Shown here piece by piece: positions 1 through 7,396 of a stretch of DNA of 33,692 bases; the stretch's first letter is position 1, and every line of letters starts with the position of its first letter. The position numbers and the translations under genes are program-made. The DNA comes from Cellulomonadaceae bacterium (GTDB taxonomy: Bacteria > Actinomycetota > Actinomycetes > Actinomycetales > Cellulomonadaceae): the NCBI GenBank assembly GCA_031256435.1, contig JAIRQO010000049.1, positions 1 through 33,692 on the forward strand. Reading direction: 5' to 3'. The notes below the pieces were generated by a model, which worked only from the letters and a program-made list of their open reading frames with translations, made no database searches and was not told where the DNA came from.

Positions 1-389
1 GGAACGCGCACCGGCAGGTCCTCGAGCAGCGCGGATTCAGCATTGATGACGTGCAAACGTACACCGAGTTGGTCCGTTACTCGGAGTTCCGCTTTGGACC
101 CAAGGGAATCGTTGCAGCGTATACACTCGCCACGCAATATCCTGCCGTGGAGATGATTCTCGACGATCGCACAGACAAGACCATTGACTTCATCGTCGGG
201 CAGCGGTATGACCGGCCTCTCAACGAGGACGTCATCCAGTTCAACGCCGCCGAACCGCTCACCAGTGAACCTGACTGCAAACCGGCGGACGAGTTGACCC
301 CCGCAGTTGCTCCCACGCCAACCGATGAGGCCACACCCGCAGAGGACCCCAACCAGGCGCCTGAAGAATCGCCCCCGGCCAACCAGTAG
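1..389 (+). CDS. LytR C-terminal (LytR_C) domain protein, C-terminal part only
   Basis: The reading frame is open from the first bases of the window, so the true start lies to the left; the GTG at 51 is only an internal codon. The visible part has the pattern of the LytR_C domain: a helix ending in a glycine turn (LEQRGFSIDDV), a strand with VRYSEFRFGPKGIVAAYTLA, then a conserved-looking VEMILDDRTDKTIDFIVGQ. It ends in a Pro/Glu/Thr-rich tail of about 45 residues with no further domain. LytR_C domains occur at the end of LCP cell-wall ligases and, in Actinobacteria, in small single-membrane proteins of unknown role. Which of the two this is cannot be decided without the N-terminus. It stops 5 bp before the glycosyltransferase start, so the two may be co-transcribed. 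Confidence 0.6.
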   Translation, partial: NAHRQVLEQRGFSIDDVQTYTELVRYSEFRFGPKGIVAAYTLATQYPAVEMILDDRTDKTIDFIVGQRYDRPLNEDVIQFNAAEPLTSEPDCKPADELTPAVAPTPTDEATPAEDPNQAPEESPPANQ

Positions 390-394
390 CGGCC

Positions 395-1795
395 ATGGGA
401 GGGTACGGCAGCACCCATGTGCGAGCGAACACGTCCATAGCGCAGGTGCGCCGCTGGGCGGCCTCGCCCGCTGCATTGTGGACCGCGTTTGTGCTGGTCC
501 ACGGGTGGGTGGTGGTGCGGTCCGTGCGGTATTTGGGGTCCATTTTTGGTGACGTGGACCTGTACCAATGGTGGGCAACCCAGGGCATGAACTCGGGGTG
601 GTGGCCCGTGCTCAACTTCTCCTGGGTGTATCCGGCCGGGGCGCTGGTGCCCGTCACGGCGCCGGCCTTCATCACGCATGACCGCGTGGGATATCGCATT
701 GTGTGGGTGGTGATGGTGACGGCGCTCAACGCCATCGCGTTTGCCGTGCTGCTCCACCGACGACGATGGACAGGTGGCGAACTGGCGGTGGAGGGAGACG
801 GTGAGGCTGGGTTCAACGCAGTAGCAACGTGTGGCGAGCCTGTCCTGGACGCACACACCACAGTCAACAGAGACAGCGCAGTAAACAGAAACAGCGCAGC
901 CGCATGGTGGTGGCTGCTGTTCCTTGCCGCGCTTGGCCCCATCTGGTTGGGCCGACTCGACGGCGTGATTGCCCCGCTCATGCTCGTCGCCCTCCTAGAG
1001 GCGCAGCGCAGGCCGGCTCTGGCCACGGCGCTGGCCACCTTCGGCGCGTGGATCAAGATTGCTCCGGCTGCCGTGGTGGTGGCCATGCTCGCCTCCGCCA
1101 CCCAGGCGCGTGCAGCGTTGCGCAAAATTGTGCTGCCGGGGGCCGTGGTCAGTGTGGTGGTAGTGGGGTTGGCCGTGGCGGGAGGTGCGGGAAGCCGGGC
1201 CTGGGCCGTGTTTGGCGAGCAACAAGCGCGCGGCTTGCAAGCCGAATCCGTGGCCGCCACCTGGTTCTCCGTGGCGCGCCTGTGGAACCCGTCCGTGTCC
1301 ATGAAGTACAACTCGGAGATCTTCACCTTTGAGGTGGACGGCGCTGGGGCAGCCGGGGTGGCCCGCGCGTTGGACGTGGTTCTGTTGGGGGCGATGGTGG
1401 CCATTGCGCTGCTGACCTTGTTCGCAGCGCGGCGGGCGAATTCCGTTGACGTCCTCCTGACCTCCACCTTCACCATGGTGGTGGCCATGATCGTGTTCAA
1501 CAAGGTGGGTTCTCCGCAATTCCAAGCGTGGCTCGGGCCGTGCGTGGCGGCCGGGATCGCGCTGGCGTCGGCAGGCACGCGGAAACGCTGGATTGTCCCC
1601 GGGGTGCTGGTCATGGTGGCCGCCGTGCTCACCCAGGTCATCTACCCCATGGTGTACGGGCCGTTCCTCACCGGCCGCACGGACATGATTGTGGTGGGCG
1701 CCGCGCGGAACCTTCTCATGGTGGCCTTGCTCGGCTGGGGTGTCTGGGCCCTGGTCCGGTTGCGTGGTGATGCGGCGGGTGTTTCCACCGAATAG
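395..1795 (+). CDS. Multi-pass membrane glycosyltransferase, GT87/DUF2029-like
   Basis: This is a 466-residue integral membrane protein with roughly ten hydrophobic segments. After the first segment comes an acidic loop motif (GDVDLYQWW, residues 52-60) and then a Tyr-Pro element (SWVYPAGAL, 76-84). Further on, GPIWLGRLDGVIAPLMLVAL and FGAWIKIAPAAVV resemble the GT87 polyprenol-phosphate-mannose-dependent mannosyltransferases. In GT-C enzymes such a first-loop Asp motif is catalytic, so a role in building envelope glycans or lipoglycans from a polyprenol-linked sugar is likely; donor and acceptor are unknown. The ATG at 395 is the most upstream start, 5 bp after the previous stop. It converges on purQ with 54 bp between and no obvious terminator. 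A long minus-strand frame across it is a codon-bias shadow. Confidence 0.7.
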   Translation: MGGYGSTHVRANTSIAQVRRWAASPAALWTAFVLVHGWVVVRSVRYLGSIFGDVDLYQWWATQGMNSGWWPVLNFSWVYPAGALVPVTAPAFITHDRVGYRIVWVVMVTALNAIAFAVLLHRRRWTGGELAVEGDGEAGFNAVATCGEPVLDAHTTVNRDSAVNRNSAAAWWWLLFLAALGPIWLGRLDGVIAPLMLVALLEAQRRPALATALATFGAWIKIAPAAVVVAMLASATQARAALRKIVLPGAVVSVVVVGLAVAGGAGSRAWAVFGEQQARGLQAESVAATWFSVARLWNPSVSMKYNSEIFTFEVDGAGAAGVARALDVVLLGAMVAIALLTLFAARRANSVDVLLTSTFTMVVAMIVFNKVGSPQFQAWLGPCVAAGIALASAGTRKRWIVPGVLVMVAAVLTQVIYPMVYGPFLTGRTDMIVVGAARNLLMVALLGWGVWALVRLRGDAAGVSTE

Positions 1796-1849
1796 ATACG
1801 GTGAACTCTTCTGCGACGAATGAGGCGGGTTGGTGCCTGTAGATTGGGC

Positions 1850-2647
1850 CTAGCGAGCAGCCAGCACGGCGTTGATGGCTGATTGGAAGAAGCCGAGGCC
1901 GTCCAAGCCAGTACGCATTCCGCTAGGGCTGTCTGGGCCGAAGCCGGGTTCCACGGCGTGCTCCGGGTGAGGCATGAGGCCCACCACGTTGCCGCGCTCG
2001 TTAGTGATTCCGGCAATATTTCTGCGGGACCCGTTGGGGTTCCAGCCGGCGTAGCGGAACACCACCCTGCCTTCGGCTTCCAGTTGGTCCAGGGTGGCGT
2101 CATCGGCCACAAACTGGCCGTCCTGGTTCTTCAGCGGGATGGTGATGTCCTGGCCGTGGGTGAACTCGCTGGACCAGGCGGTCTCGGCGTTCTCTACGGT
2201 GAGGACTTGGTCCCGGCAAATGAAGTGGAGGTGCTCGTTCTTGATCATGGACCCGGGCAGGAGGTGCGCTTCTGTCAGGATCTGGAAACCGTTACAGATT
2301 CCCAGAACTGGCATTCCGCCGCGAGCGGCGTCCGCCACGGTGTCCATCACGGCAGCAAAGCGCGAGATGGCTCCGGCGCGGAGGTAGTCCCCGTAGGAGA
2401 AACCGCCGGGGATCACCACGGCGTCTACCTGGTGGAGGTTAGCGTCCGCGTGCCACAGGGGAACGGGTTCGGCTCCGGCAAGGCGCACCGCACGTTGAGC
2501 ATCGCGATCGTCGAGCGTGCCGGGGAAGGTGATGACACCGATGCGGACGGTGTCCTGGGCAGACAAGCCTAGGGCCGCGCCTGCGCCTTGTGGTTGGGGT
2601 TTAGGCACGGGCAGCGTTTTCAACAGGGACGGAGCAGGTTTGACCAT
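1850..2647 (-). CDS. purQ: Phosphoribosylformylglycinamidine synthase glutaminase subunit PurQ
   Basis: PurQ supplies ammonia from glutamine to the PurL/PurS complex, which converts FGAR to FGAM in purine synthesis. The class I glutamine amidotransferase motifs are all present: [14 protein letters not shown] forming the oxyanion region, the nucleophile Cys in GICNGFQ, and the His/Glu pair in MPHPEH near the end. The conserved N-terminal strand ([16 protein letters not shown]) begins only at about residue 35. The first 34 residues ([13 protein letters not shown]...) are therefore an extra Pro/Ala-rich leader not usual for PurQ. The annotated start shares one base with the purS stop (TGATG), which favours translational coupling from purS and supports the long form. 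There is no good alternative start close to the conserved strand. Confidence 0.95.
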   Translation of the reverse strand: MVKPAPSLLKTLPVPKPQPQGAGAALGLSAQDTVRIGVITFPGTLDDRDAQRAVRLAGAEPVPLWHADANLHQVDAVVIPGGFSYGDYLRAGAISRFAAVMDTVADAARGGMPVLGICNGFQILTEAHLLPGSMIKNEHLHFICRDQVLTVENAETAWSSEFTHGQDITIPLKNQDGQFVADDATLDQLEAEGRVVFRYAGWNPNGSRRNIAGITNERGNVVGLMPHPEHAVEPGFGPDSPSGMRTGLDGLGFFQSAINAVLAAR

Positions 2648-2916
2648 CAGGCACCCTCACCATCGTCGAAGGATGCCTCAACAACGGCCACCACATCCTC
2701 GATGATGGGGTTGCTGAGCATCGTTTCGGCAGCGTTACGTGCCGCCTCAAGGATCTCCGGCGTGACAGGTCCGTCCACGGTCAACTCAAACCGCTTGCCT
2801 TGCCGAACGGCGCTGAACTGCGTGAATCCGAGCCGCGGGAGCGCGCCGACCACGGCTTTACCTTGGGGATCGAGGATTTCCGGCTTTGGCATGACCTCAA
2901 CGATCACGGTTCCCAT
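2647..2916 (-). CDS. purS: Phosphoribosylformylglycinamidine synthase subunit PurS
   Basis: This is an 89-residue protein of normal PurS length that bridges PurL and PurQ in the FGAM synthase complex found in Gram-positives and archaea. It has the family pattern: N-terminal strand [27 protein letters not shown]-like [10 protein letters not shown], the central VRQGKRFEL strand, and a C-terminal [12 protein letters not shown]. The ATG is preceded by a strong AAGGAG ribosome binding site about 6 bases away. It overlaps purQ by one base and is surely in the same operon. PurL is not in the window and is presumably encoded further left or elsewhere. Confidence 0.95.
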   Translation of the reverse strand: MGTVIVEVMPKPEILDPQGKAVVGALPRLGFTQFSAVRQGKRFELTVDGPVTPEILEAARNAAETMLSNPIIEDVVAVVEASFDDGEGA

Positions 2917-3088
2917 GAGTGCTCCTTGCGTGCGGCTGATGTGCGTGCCAGCGCCCGGCGTGCGGGTGGCCGGCGTAGGGATAACCTACGGACGGGTTCT
3001 GGGTGCGAGTGTATCCCTGCGGCACGGGTGCGGATCACCGGCTGACACGTCCTGTGTGGTGGGCCCGGTTGTTTGGGATGATGCGCCC

Positions 3089-3361
3089 GTGAGCGATGGA
3101 AATCCAGTGCGCAAGCCCGTGCAAAATATCATCCCGTCCAAAGTGGCCGATCCGTACTCAGTGGCCGCCTTTGCCACCGCCATCCTGCTGGTGGGCTACG
3201 TGCCCGTGATCCTGGGGATTGTGGGGATTCGCCGGACCGCGCGGCCCGAATGGCACGGACGCTGGATGGCCGTGGTGGGAGTGACCTTTGGTGGCGTGGT
3301 CACCATTGCCTGGAGCATTGTGCTCAGCGTCCTCGCCTACGGATTACTGATCCGGGGGTAG
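3089..3361 (+). CDS. Small two-helix membrane protein, DUF4190-like
   Basis: The GTG start at 3089 gives a 90-residue protein; a longer frame upstream overlaps purS on the other strand and is not credible. After a hydrophilic N-terminus (SDGNPVRKPVQN) there are two strongly hydrophobic segments, ASVAAFATAILLVGYVPVI-like (about residues 24-45) and VVGVTFGGVVTIAWSIVLSV (about 60-82). A short basic loop, IRRTARPEWHGRWM, separates them. The pattern of two helices around a GIVGIRR-type loop and a Gly-rich second helix is that of the DUF4190 family, which has no known function. It is divergent from purS, with a 172-bp gap that must hold both promoters. The call to DUF4190 is by pattern only. Confidence 0.65.
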   Translation: MSDGNPVRKPVQNIIPSKVADPYSVAAFATAILLVGYVPVILGIVGIRRTARPEWHGRWMAVVGVTFGGVVTIAWSIVLSVLAYGLLIRG

Positions 3362-3396
3362 GTGGACCGGGATACTGCACTGGCGTTGATCAGAAC

Positions 3397-3972
3397 CTAG
3401 TCCGGATCGATGCTGTTGGGGTCAAACTCTTCGCTCAGGTCAGTGCCGGCGGGGTGGCAGGCGTCCATGGCGGCGGAGATGGCATCCTCGGCTTGGTACA
3501 ACTGATCCATGTCCAGGGAACTTTCAATCTCGTTGACGGCGTCCTCATCAGCCCCGGCATCGTTGATCTTCTGGAGAACGTCAATGTACACCTGGAAATG
3601 CTGCTGAAGGTCAGCAGGCGCGGCATCCTTGAGTGACTGCAGTGCGCCGATTTGCCCAGTCATGTCATCATCGCCGAGGTCATCAAAGTCCTGATAGGCG
3701 GCGTCCACGGCAGTGCAGAACGGACTCCCTGGGCCTCTGTCAGACGCTGTATCCGTGGCGGGGCCCGTTTCCGAGTCCGTGGCGCCATCGGCGTTGGTGT
3801 CCGCATTGGCGTCCGTGTCACTGTCCGCGGCGGGGGCTTCGGCGGTGTTGCCCGAGCCTCCGTCTGTCCCGGTGGCCGTGTCATTCTCGGCGCCGCCGCA
3901 TCCGGCAAGGGCGCCCACAACGAGGAAGGCGGCAAAGGCAGCACCAGCGGCGCGCGTGGCGAGGGACTTCAT
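3397..3972 (-). CDS. Acidic secreted lipoprotein of unknown function
   Basis: A 191-residue protein with a classic lipoprotein signal peptide: basic MKSLATR, hydrophobic GAAFAAFLVVGALAG, and the lipobox LAGC with Cys at residue 24. The next 45 residues are a low-complexity Asp/Ala/Thr-rich linker (DTDANADTNADGATDSETG). It is followed by a compact acidic domain of about 110 residues with two Cys (FCTAVDAAYQDF and MDACHPAG) that may form a disulphide. I do not recognise this domain. The ATG has a GGAG ribosome binding site (GGAGCCTCC). It lies between purC and purS on the same strand but has a palindromic element upstream (4006-4021) and probably its own promoter, so no purine role should be assumed. 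Confidence 0.75.
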   Translation of the reverse strand: MKSLATRAAGAAFAAFLVVGALAGCGGAENDTATGTDGGSGNTAEAPAADSDTDANADTNADGATDSETGPATDTASDRGPGSPFCTAVDAAYQDFDDLGDDDMTGQIGALQSLKDAAPADLQQHFQVYIDVLQKINDAGADEDAVNEIESSLDMDQLYQAEDAISAAMDACHPAGTDLSEEFDPNSIDPD

Positions 3973-4005
3973 GGAGGCTCCGATCCTGGGGCATGGTTCC
4001 GGGTC

Positions 4006-4021
4006 ATCGCCTCGAGGCGAT
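4006..4021. promoter_or_regulatory. Perfect 16-bp palindrome upstream of the lipoprotein gene
   Basis: ATCGCCTCGAGGCGAT is a perfect palindrome 34-49 bases before the lipoprotein ATG. Reading toward the gene, the half-site ATCGCCTC also occurs once more, 14 bases upstream, with an A/T-rich AAATAAT between the two. This could be an operator overlapping a promoter, or an mRNA hairpin in the leader. No known regulator is assigned. Confidence 0.35.
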
Positions 4022-4172
4022 TATTTGGAGGCGATGTTCCGGAGACTGTTGTCTGGGAGGAACGCTACCGGGTTTCGCCAGTGCCACACCGCGCCCTCGT
4101 GCGTGTTGCCCACATCAACCACAAACTACTCCCGGCATCGCGTACTAGCCGCCACCCGGCCTCCCCTCAGCC

Positions 4173-4228
4173 GTGGGGGTGTGCTTGTACGCGTACGAGG
4201 GGTCATACGGGTACCAACGCACCCCCAC
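4173..4228. repeat. 56-bp imperfect palindrome, family E, copy 1
   Basis: The element begins GTGGGGGTGTG and ends CGCACCCCCAC. About 21 of the 26 arm positions can pair, and it contains TGTACGCGTACG. A second copy identical over all 56 bp lies at 5284-5339, and the identity extends about 6 bp further (GGCGAA). The two copies stand on either side of purC in the same orientation. The rest of 3973-4267 shows no gene. Confidence 0.85.
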
Positions 4229-4267
4229 GGCGAAAGGGAATGGACGTGGACGTGGCAGTCGAGACCT

Positions 4268-5200
4268 CTACAGGGTGAGGCCGGTCAAGCGGGTGTAGGC
4301 CTCGGCGTAGCGCTCGCGTGTTCGCTCGACGACGGCCTCCGGCAAAGTGGGTGGAGTTGTCCCGTCGGCATCCAATTCCCCCGAACCTCGGCGTGAGGCC
4401 AACCAATCCCGCAGAATCTGCTTGTCAAAACTGGGTTGTGCTTGGCCCGGGTGCCACAGTTGAGCATCCCAGAAGCGCGACGAATCCGAGGTGAGAACCT
4501 CGTCCCCCAACGCGATCCGGCCGGAGGCTCGTTTACCAAACTCAAACTTGGTATCCGCCAGGATGATGCCGCGTTCCCGGGCAATGCCCTCGGCACGCTG
4601 ATACAGGGCCAGGGTGAGGTCCCGGAGTTCTTGCGCGTCCTCCGAGCCGATTTCCGCTTCCACGGTGGAGAACGGGACATTTTCGTCGTGCTCACCGACG
4701 GCAGCCTTCATGGCCGGGGTGAAAATCGGCGCTGGCAGGCGCGAACCGTCCACAAGGCCTACCGGCAGTGTGATTCCCGTCACGGACCCTCCCGCTCGAT
4801 ACTCGGCCAGGCCGGACCCCGTGAGGTAGCCGCGTGCCACGCACTCCACCGGGAGCATGGTCAAGCGTTCGCAGATCATGGCTCGGCCCGCCACCTCGCG
4901 CGGGATGAGGCCGTCTCCGGGTTCGGCGCTGGGTTCCACGGAGAGCACGTGGTGCGGCACCACATCCGCCACCTGGTCAAACCACCACAGACTCAGTTGG
5001 GTAAGGATGACGCCCTTGTCCGGGATTTCCGTGGGCAGCACGTGGTCAAAGGCAGATACGCGGTCCGAGGCCACCACCAGGACCACGTCCCCCAGGGGGT
5101 GTTGGCCGCCTAGGGCGGCGAGGTCTGGAAGATACAGATCGCGGACCTTGCCGCTGTGCCACGGCTGCCAGCCGGGGAGCGAGGGTTGGGAGAGGGACAT
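4268..5200 (-). CDS. purC: SAICAR synthetase PurC
   Basis: Phosphoribosylaminoimidazole-succinocarboxamide synthase joins aspartate to CAIR using ATP. The start chosen is the ATG at 5200, giving 310 residues beginning MSLSQPSLPGWQPWHSGKVRDLY, which matches the usual PurC N-terminus with its GKVRDLY nucleotide-binding turn. The open frame runs 74 codons further upstream but only through repeat elements. Other family features are ASDRVSAFDHVLP, the ECVARGYLTGSG segment, ILADTKFEFG, and DEVLTSDSSRFWD. The insertion LPVGLVDGSRLPAPIFTPAMKA is the standard substrate loop. It is flanked on both sides by identical 56-bp palindromes (4173-4228 and 5284-5339). Confidence 0.95.
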   Translation of the reverse strand: MSLSQPSLPGWQPWHSGKVRDLYLPDLAALGGQHPLGDVVLVVASDRVSAFDHVLPTEIPDKGVILTQLSLWWFDQVADVVPHHVLSVEPSAEPGDGLIPREVAGRAMICERLTMLPVECVARGYLTGSGLAEYRAGGSVTGITLPVGLVDGSRLPAPIFTPAMKAAVGEHDENVPFSTVEAEIGSEDAQELRDLTLALYQRAEGIARERGIILADTKFEFGKRASGRIALGDEVLTSDSSRFWDAQLWHPGQAQPSFDKQILRDWLASRRGSGELDADGTTPPTLPEAVVERTRERYAEAYTRLTGLTL

Positions 5201-5238
5201 GGAATCACCTGGCCTGGGGACAGTGCTTGGGGCTGAGG

Positions 5239-5283
5239 AAAGATTCTGCGATGACTCGCCCTGCGAGTCCCGCAGAATGACGG
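5239..5283. repeat. Family A hairpin (REP-like), copy upstream of purC
   Basis: The core AGATTCTGCG ... CGCAGAATGACGG forms a stem around TGACTCGCCCTGCGAGTCC. The same family recurs at 6944-6986, 7069-7109, 8789-8828, 16111-16159, 16353-16400 and 17114-17163, with inverted variants at 7006-7057 and 16307-16350. This copy abuts the family E palindrome at 5284. Confidence 0.75.
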
Positions 5284-5339
5284 GTGGGGGTGTGCTTGTA
5301 CGCGTACGAGGGGTCATACGGGTACCAACGCACCCCCAC
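5284..5339. repeat. 56-bp imperfect palindrome, family E, copy 2
   Basis: Identical to the copy at 4173-4228 and in the same orientation, lying between purD and purC. It sits inside the 228-bp purD-purC gap, where it could form a long hairpin in the purD-purC transcript and so separate expression of the two genes. Confidence 0.85.
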
Positions 5340-5428
5340 GGCGAACACCGCCGCCCTGGTGGCTGCCGCGCCGTCCTGAGCATGACGAAGGGTCGAAACC
5401 CCGGGTGCGGCGGAGGGGACAACGTGCG

Positions 5429-6859
5429 TCATTTTTGGGGTACCGAGACCTCGCCTCGGAAGGCTTTCAAGGCAATGTCAGTGCGATGTTGCGAATCCGC
5501 CAAGCCAATGAGGTTCACGGCCTGGTAGGCGCGTTCGCGCGCCGTGTTCAGGGAGTCCACGCTTGCAGTCCCCTCACCCTTCGCCACCACGGACAGCACG
5601 CGGCCACCTGCGGACACGATGGCTTCCGCGCCTTCGGCATCCTCCCCCACCGCCGTTCCGGCATGAAGGATCTGCACACCCGGAACTGCGGAGGCGGCGT
5701 CCAAACCGGTGATCACGTCACCCGTGCGCGGGGTCAGCGGGTAATGATCGGCAGCAATCACCACGTTGACTACCGCTTCGGAGGACCAGCGCAACGGCTC
5801 CAGGTCCCCGAGTTTCTCGGATGCCGCAGCCATGAGCACCTCGGACAACGGCGTCTCCAACCGAGCGAGCACGGCTTGAATCTCCGGGTCCCCAAACCGC
5901 ACGTTGAACTCAATCACTTTGGGGCCGTCTGCGGTCAGGGCCAGGCCCACGTAGAGTACGCCCGCAAACGGCGTGCCGCGCTGGCGCATCTCATTGATCA
6001 CGGGCTGTGCCACGGTGGCCACCACGTCATCGGCCAGGGCGTTGGGCGCCCAGGCGAGCGGGGTGTACGCGCCCATCCCGCCAGTGTTGGGGCCTTCATC
6101 GTTGTCCCGCAGACGCTTGAAATCTTGGGCCGGGCTGAAGGCCACCACGGAGGTGCCATCACTGATGCAGAACACCGATGCCTCGGGACCTGCAAGGTAC
6201 TCTTCTACGAGGACCGTGGGGGCTGGGCCGGTTGCGGTGCCGCCGGTAGTACCCGTGGTTTCGAGATGCCCCGTAGGTTCAGCACCGCCAGCAACGGGCT
6301 CCGAAACAGCGGCCTCGTACCCGCGCGCCTTCAACGCCAGATACGCAAATCCCGCGGCCTCGTTCTTGGAATCGGTCACAATCACGCCCTTGCCTGCGGC
6401 CAGACCGTCATCCTTGATCACGTGCGGGGCGCCAAAATCCTCCATGGCGGCCAGGACCTCGTCGAGCGTGTGACACACGGCCGCACGCCCCGTGGGCACG
6501 CCAGCGGCGGCCATCACGTCCTTGGCAAACGCCTTGGAACCTTCAAGCTGCGCGGCGGCTGCGGTAGGTCCAAACACGGGAATGTTCGCCGCAATCAGCG
6601 CATCGGCCACGCCGGCAACCAGCGGCGCTTCCGGCCCGACGACGACGATATCCGCGTCCTGCTCCTGCGCAAGGGCCACCACGGCGCTGGGGTTGGACGC
6701 GTCAACGCCGGGGTGGAGCGTGGCAACGGAGGCCATGCCAGGGTTTCCCGGTGCGGCATGGATGGTGTGGCGTGGCGCGGCGGCGGAGTCCACCTCGGTG
6801 GCCAGGGACGCAACGAGGGCGTGCTCGCGCGCACCGGAGCCAAGTACAAGAATCTTCAC
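5429..6859 (-). CDS. purD: Phosphoribosylamine-glycine ligase PurD (GAR synthetase)
   Basis: This ATP-grasp enzyme makes GAR from phosphoribosylamine and glycine. The GTG at 6859 is chosen because the protein then begins with the canonical KILVLGSGAREHAL; the frame continues upstream only through repeat DNA. Recognised features are VVGPEAPLVAG, FGPT, KDDGLAAGKGV (residues 150-159, ATP-grasp), NTGGMGAYTP, and EFNVRFGDPE. The product is 476 residues, longer than the common 420-430. The excess is mainly an Ala/Gly/Thr-rich insert at about 182-214 (SEPVAGGAEPTGHLETTG...) just before VLVEEYLAGPEASVF, in a surface region of the ATP-grasp fold. No strong ribosome binding site precedes the GTG. Confidence 0.93.
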   Translation of the reverse strand: MKILVLGSGAREHALVASLATEVDSAAAPRHTIHAAPGNPGMASVATLHPGVDASNPSAVVALAQEQDADIVVVGPEAPLVAGVADALIAANIPVFGPTAAAAQLEGSKAFAKDVMAAAGVPTGRAAVCHTLDEVLAAMEDFGAPHVIKDDGLAAGKGVIVTDSKNEAAGFAYLALKARGYEAAVSEPVAGGAEPTGHLETTGTTGGTATGPAPTVLVEEYLAGPEASVFCISDGTSVVAFSPAQDFKRLRDNDEGPNTGGMGAYTPLAWAPNALADDVVATVAQPVINEMRQRGTPFAGVLYVGLALTADGPKVIEFNVRFGDPEIQAVLARLETPLSEVLMAAASEKLGDLEPLRWSSEAVVNVVIAADHYPLTPRTGDVITGLDAASAVPGVQILHAGTAVGEDAEGAEAIVSAGGRVLSVVAKGEGTASVDSLNTARERAYQAVNLIGLADSQHRTDIALKAFRGEVSVPQK

Positions 6860-7396
6860 AGGCGCGAGTTTAGTGCGGTGCCGCGCCGTGGTTTCGTCAC
6901 GGTCGCGTGGCGACCGGCTCAACCGACGGCATGCGTGGGCCAGGTAGAGATTCTGCGAGGCCCTGGCGAGTCCGCAGAATGACGGGGTCAAGGAATCATC
7001 ACTACCCGTCATGCTGCGCGTAGGATCGCGTCAGTGATCCGGAGTCGCAGTATCTCTGCGTAAGCCAGGTAGAGATTCTGCGAGGCCCTGCGGTCCCGCA
7101 GAATGACGGCATGGGTGGGGTGGTTGCCGGGGTTTCGACCGTCGCGCCTGGTGGCGCTGGCTCAACCGACGGGTTGGATGGGGTGATCCCTGTGGTTTCG
7201 ACACCCGATTGAGGTGAACACCAGAGAATGCCCGCATTCTCATGGTTGAACCGATTGAGTGGTGTTGACGAGCAAAGCGAGGAGCACCGTCGGCGCTGAT
7301 GCGCCTGGCTCAACCACCGGGTTGGGTGGGGTGGTTGCCGTGGTTTCGTCACGGTCGCGTGGCGACCGGCTCAACCGACGGCATGCGTGGGGTGAA
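6860..7396. repeat. Gene-free cluster of REP-like repeats between purA and purD
   Basis: This 537-bp stretch holds no credible gene. In order it contains family B (6890-6924), family A (6944-6986), an inverted family A variant (7006-7057), family A (7069-7109), family B (7131-7167), the long composite D (7193-7315) and family B (7342-7376). Family B runs GGTTTCG...GGCTCAACC around a variable stem. The B copies at 6886-6938 and 7338-7390 are essentially identical over about 52 bp. The last B hairpin lies just past the purA stop codon and may end its transcript. Confidence 0.85.
7193..7315. repeat. Family D composite repeat, copy 1
   Basis: The ends are those of family B (GGTTTCGACAC and GGCTCAACC). 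The roughly 90-bp interior contains the hairpin GAGAATGCCCGCATTCTC and two CGATTGAG boxes. The second copy is at 17242-17363, about 90% identical by eye. Confidence 0.8.

Noticed and set aside
259..1641. 460-residue minus-strand frame opposite the glycosyltransferase gene
   Set aside because: Its composition is Ser/Thr/Ala/Arg-rich with no domain, while the plus-strand protein has ordered membrane segments and motifs.
2588..3361. 257-residue version of the DUF4190-like protein
   Set aside because: The extra N-terminal part is antisense to purQ and purS; the GTG at 3089 gives a protein of family length.
5405..6982. 525-residue plus-strand frame opposite purD
   Set aside because: It is antisense to a clearly real PurD, has no family features, and follows from the high-GC codon bias of purD.
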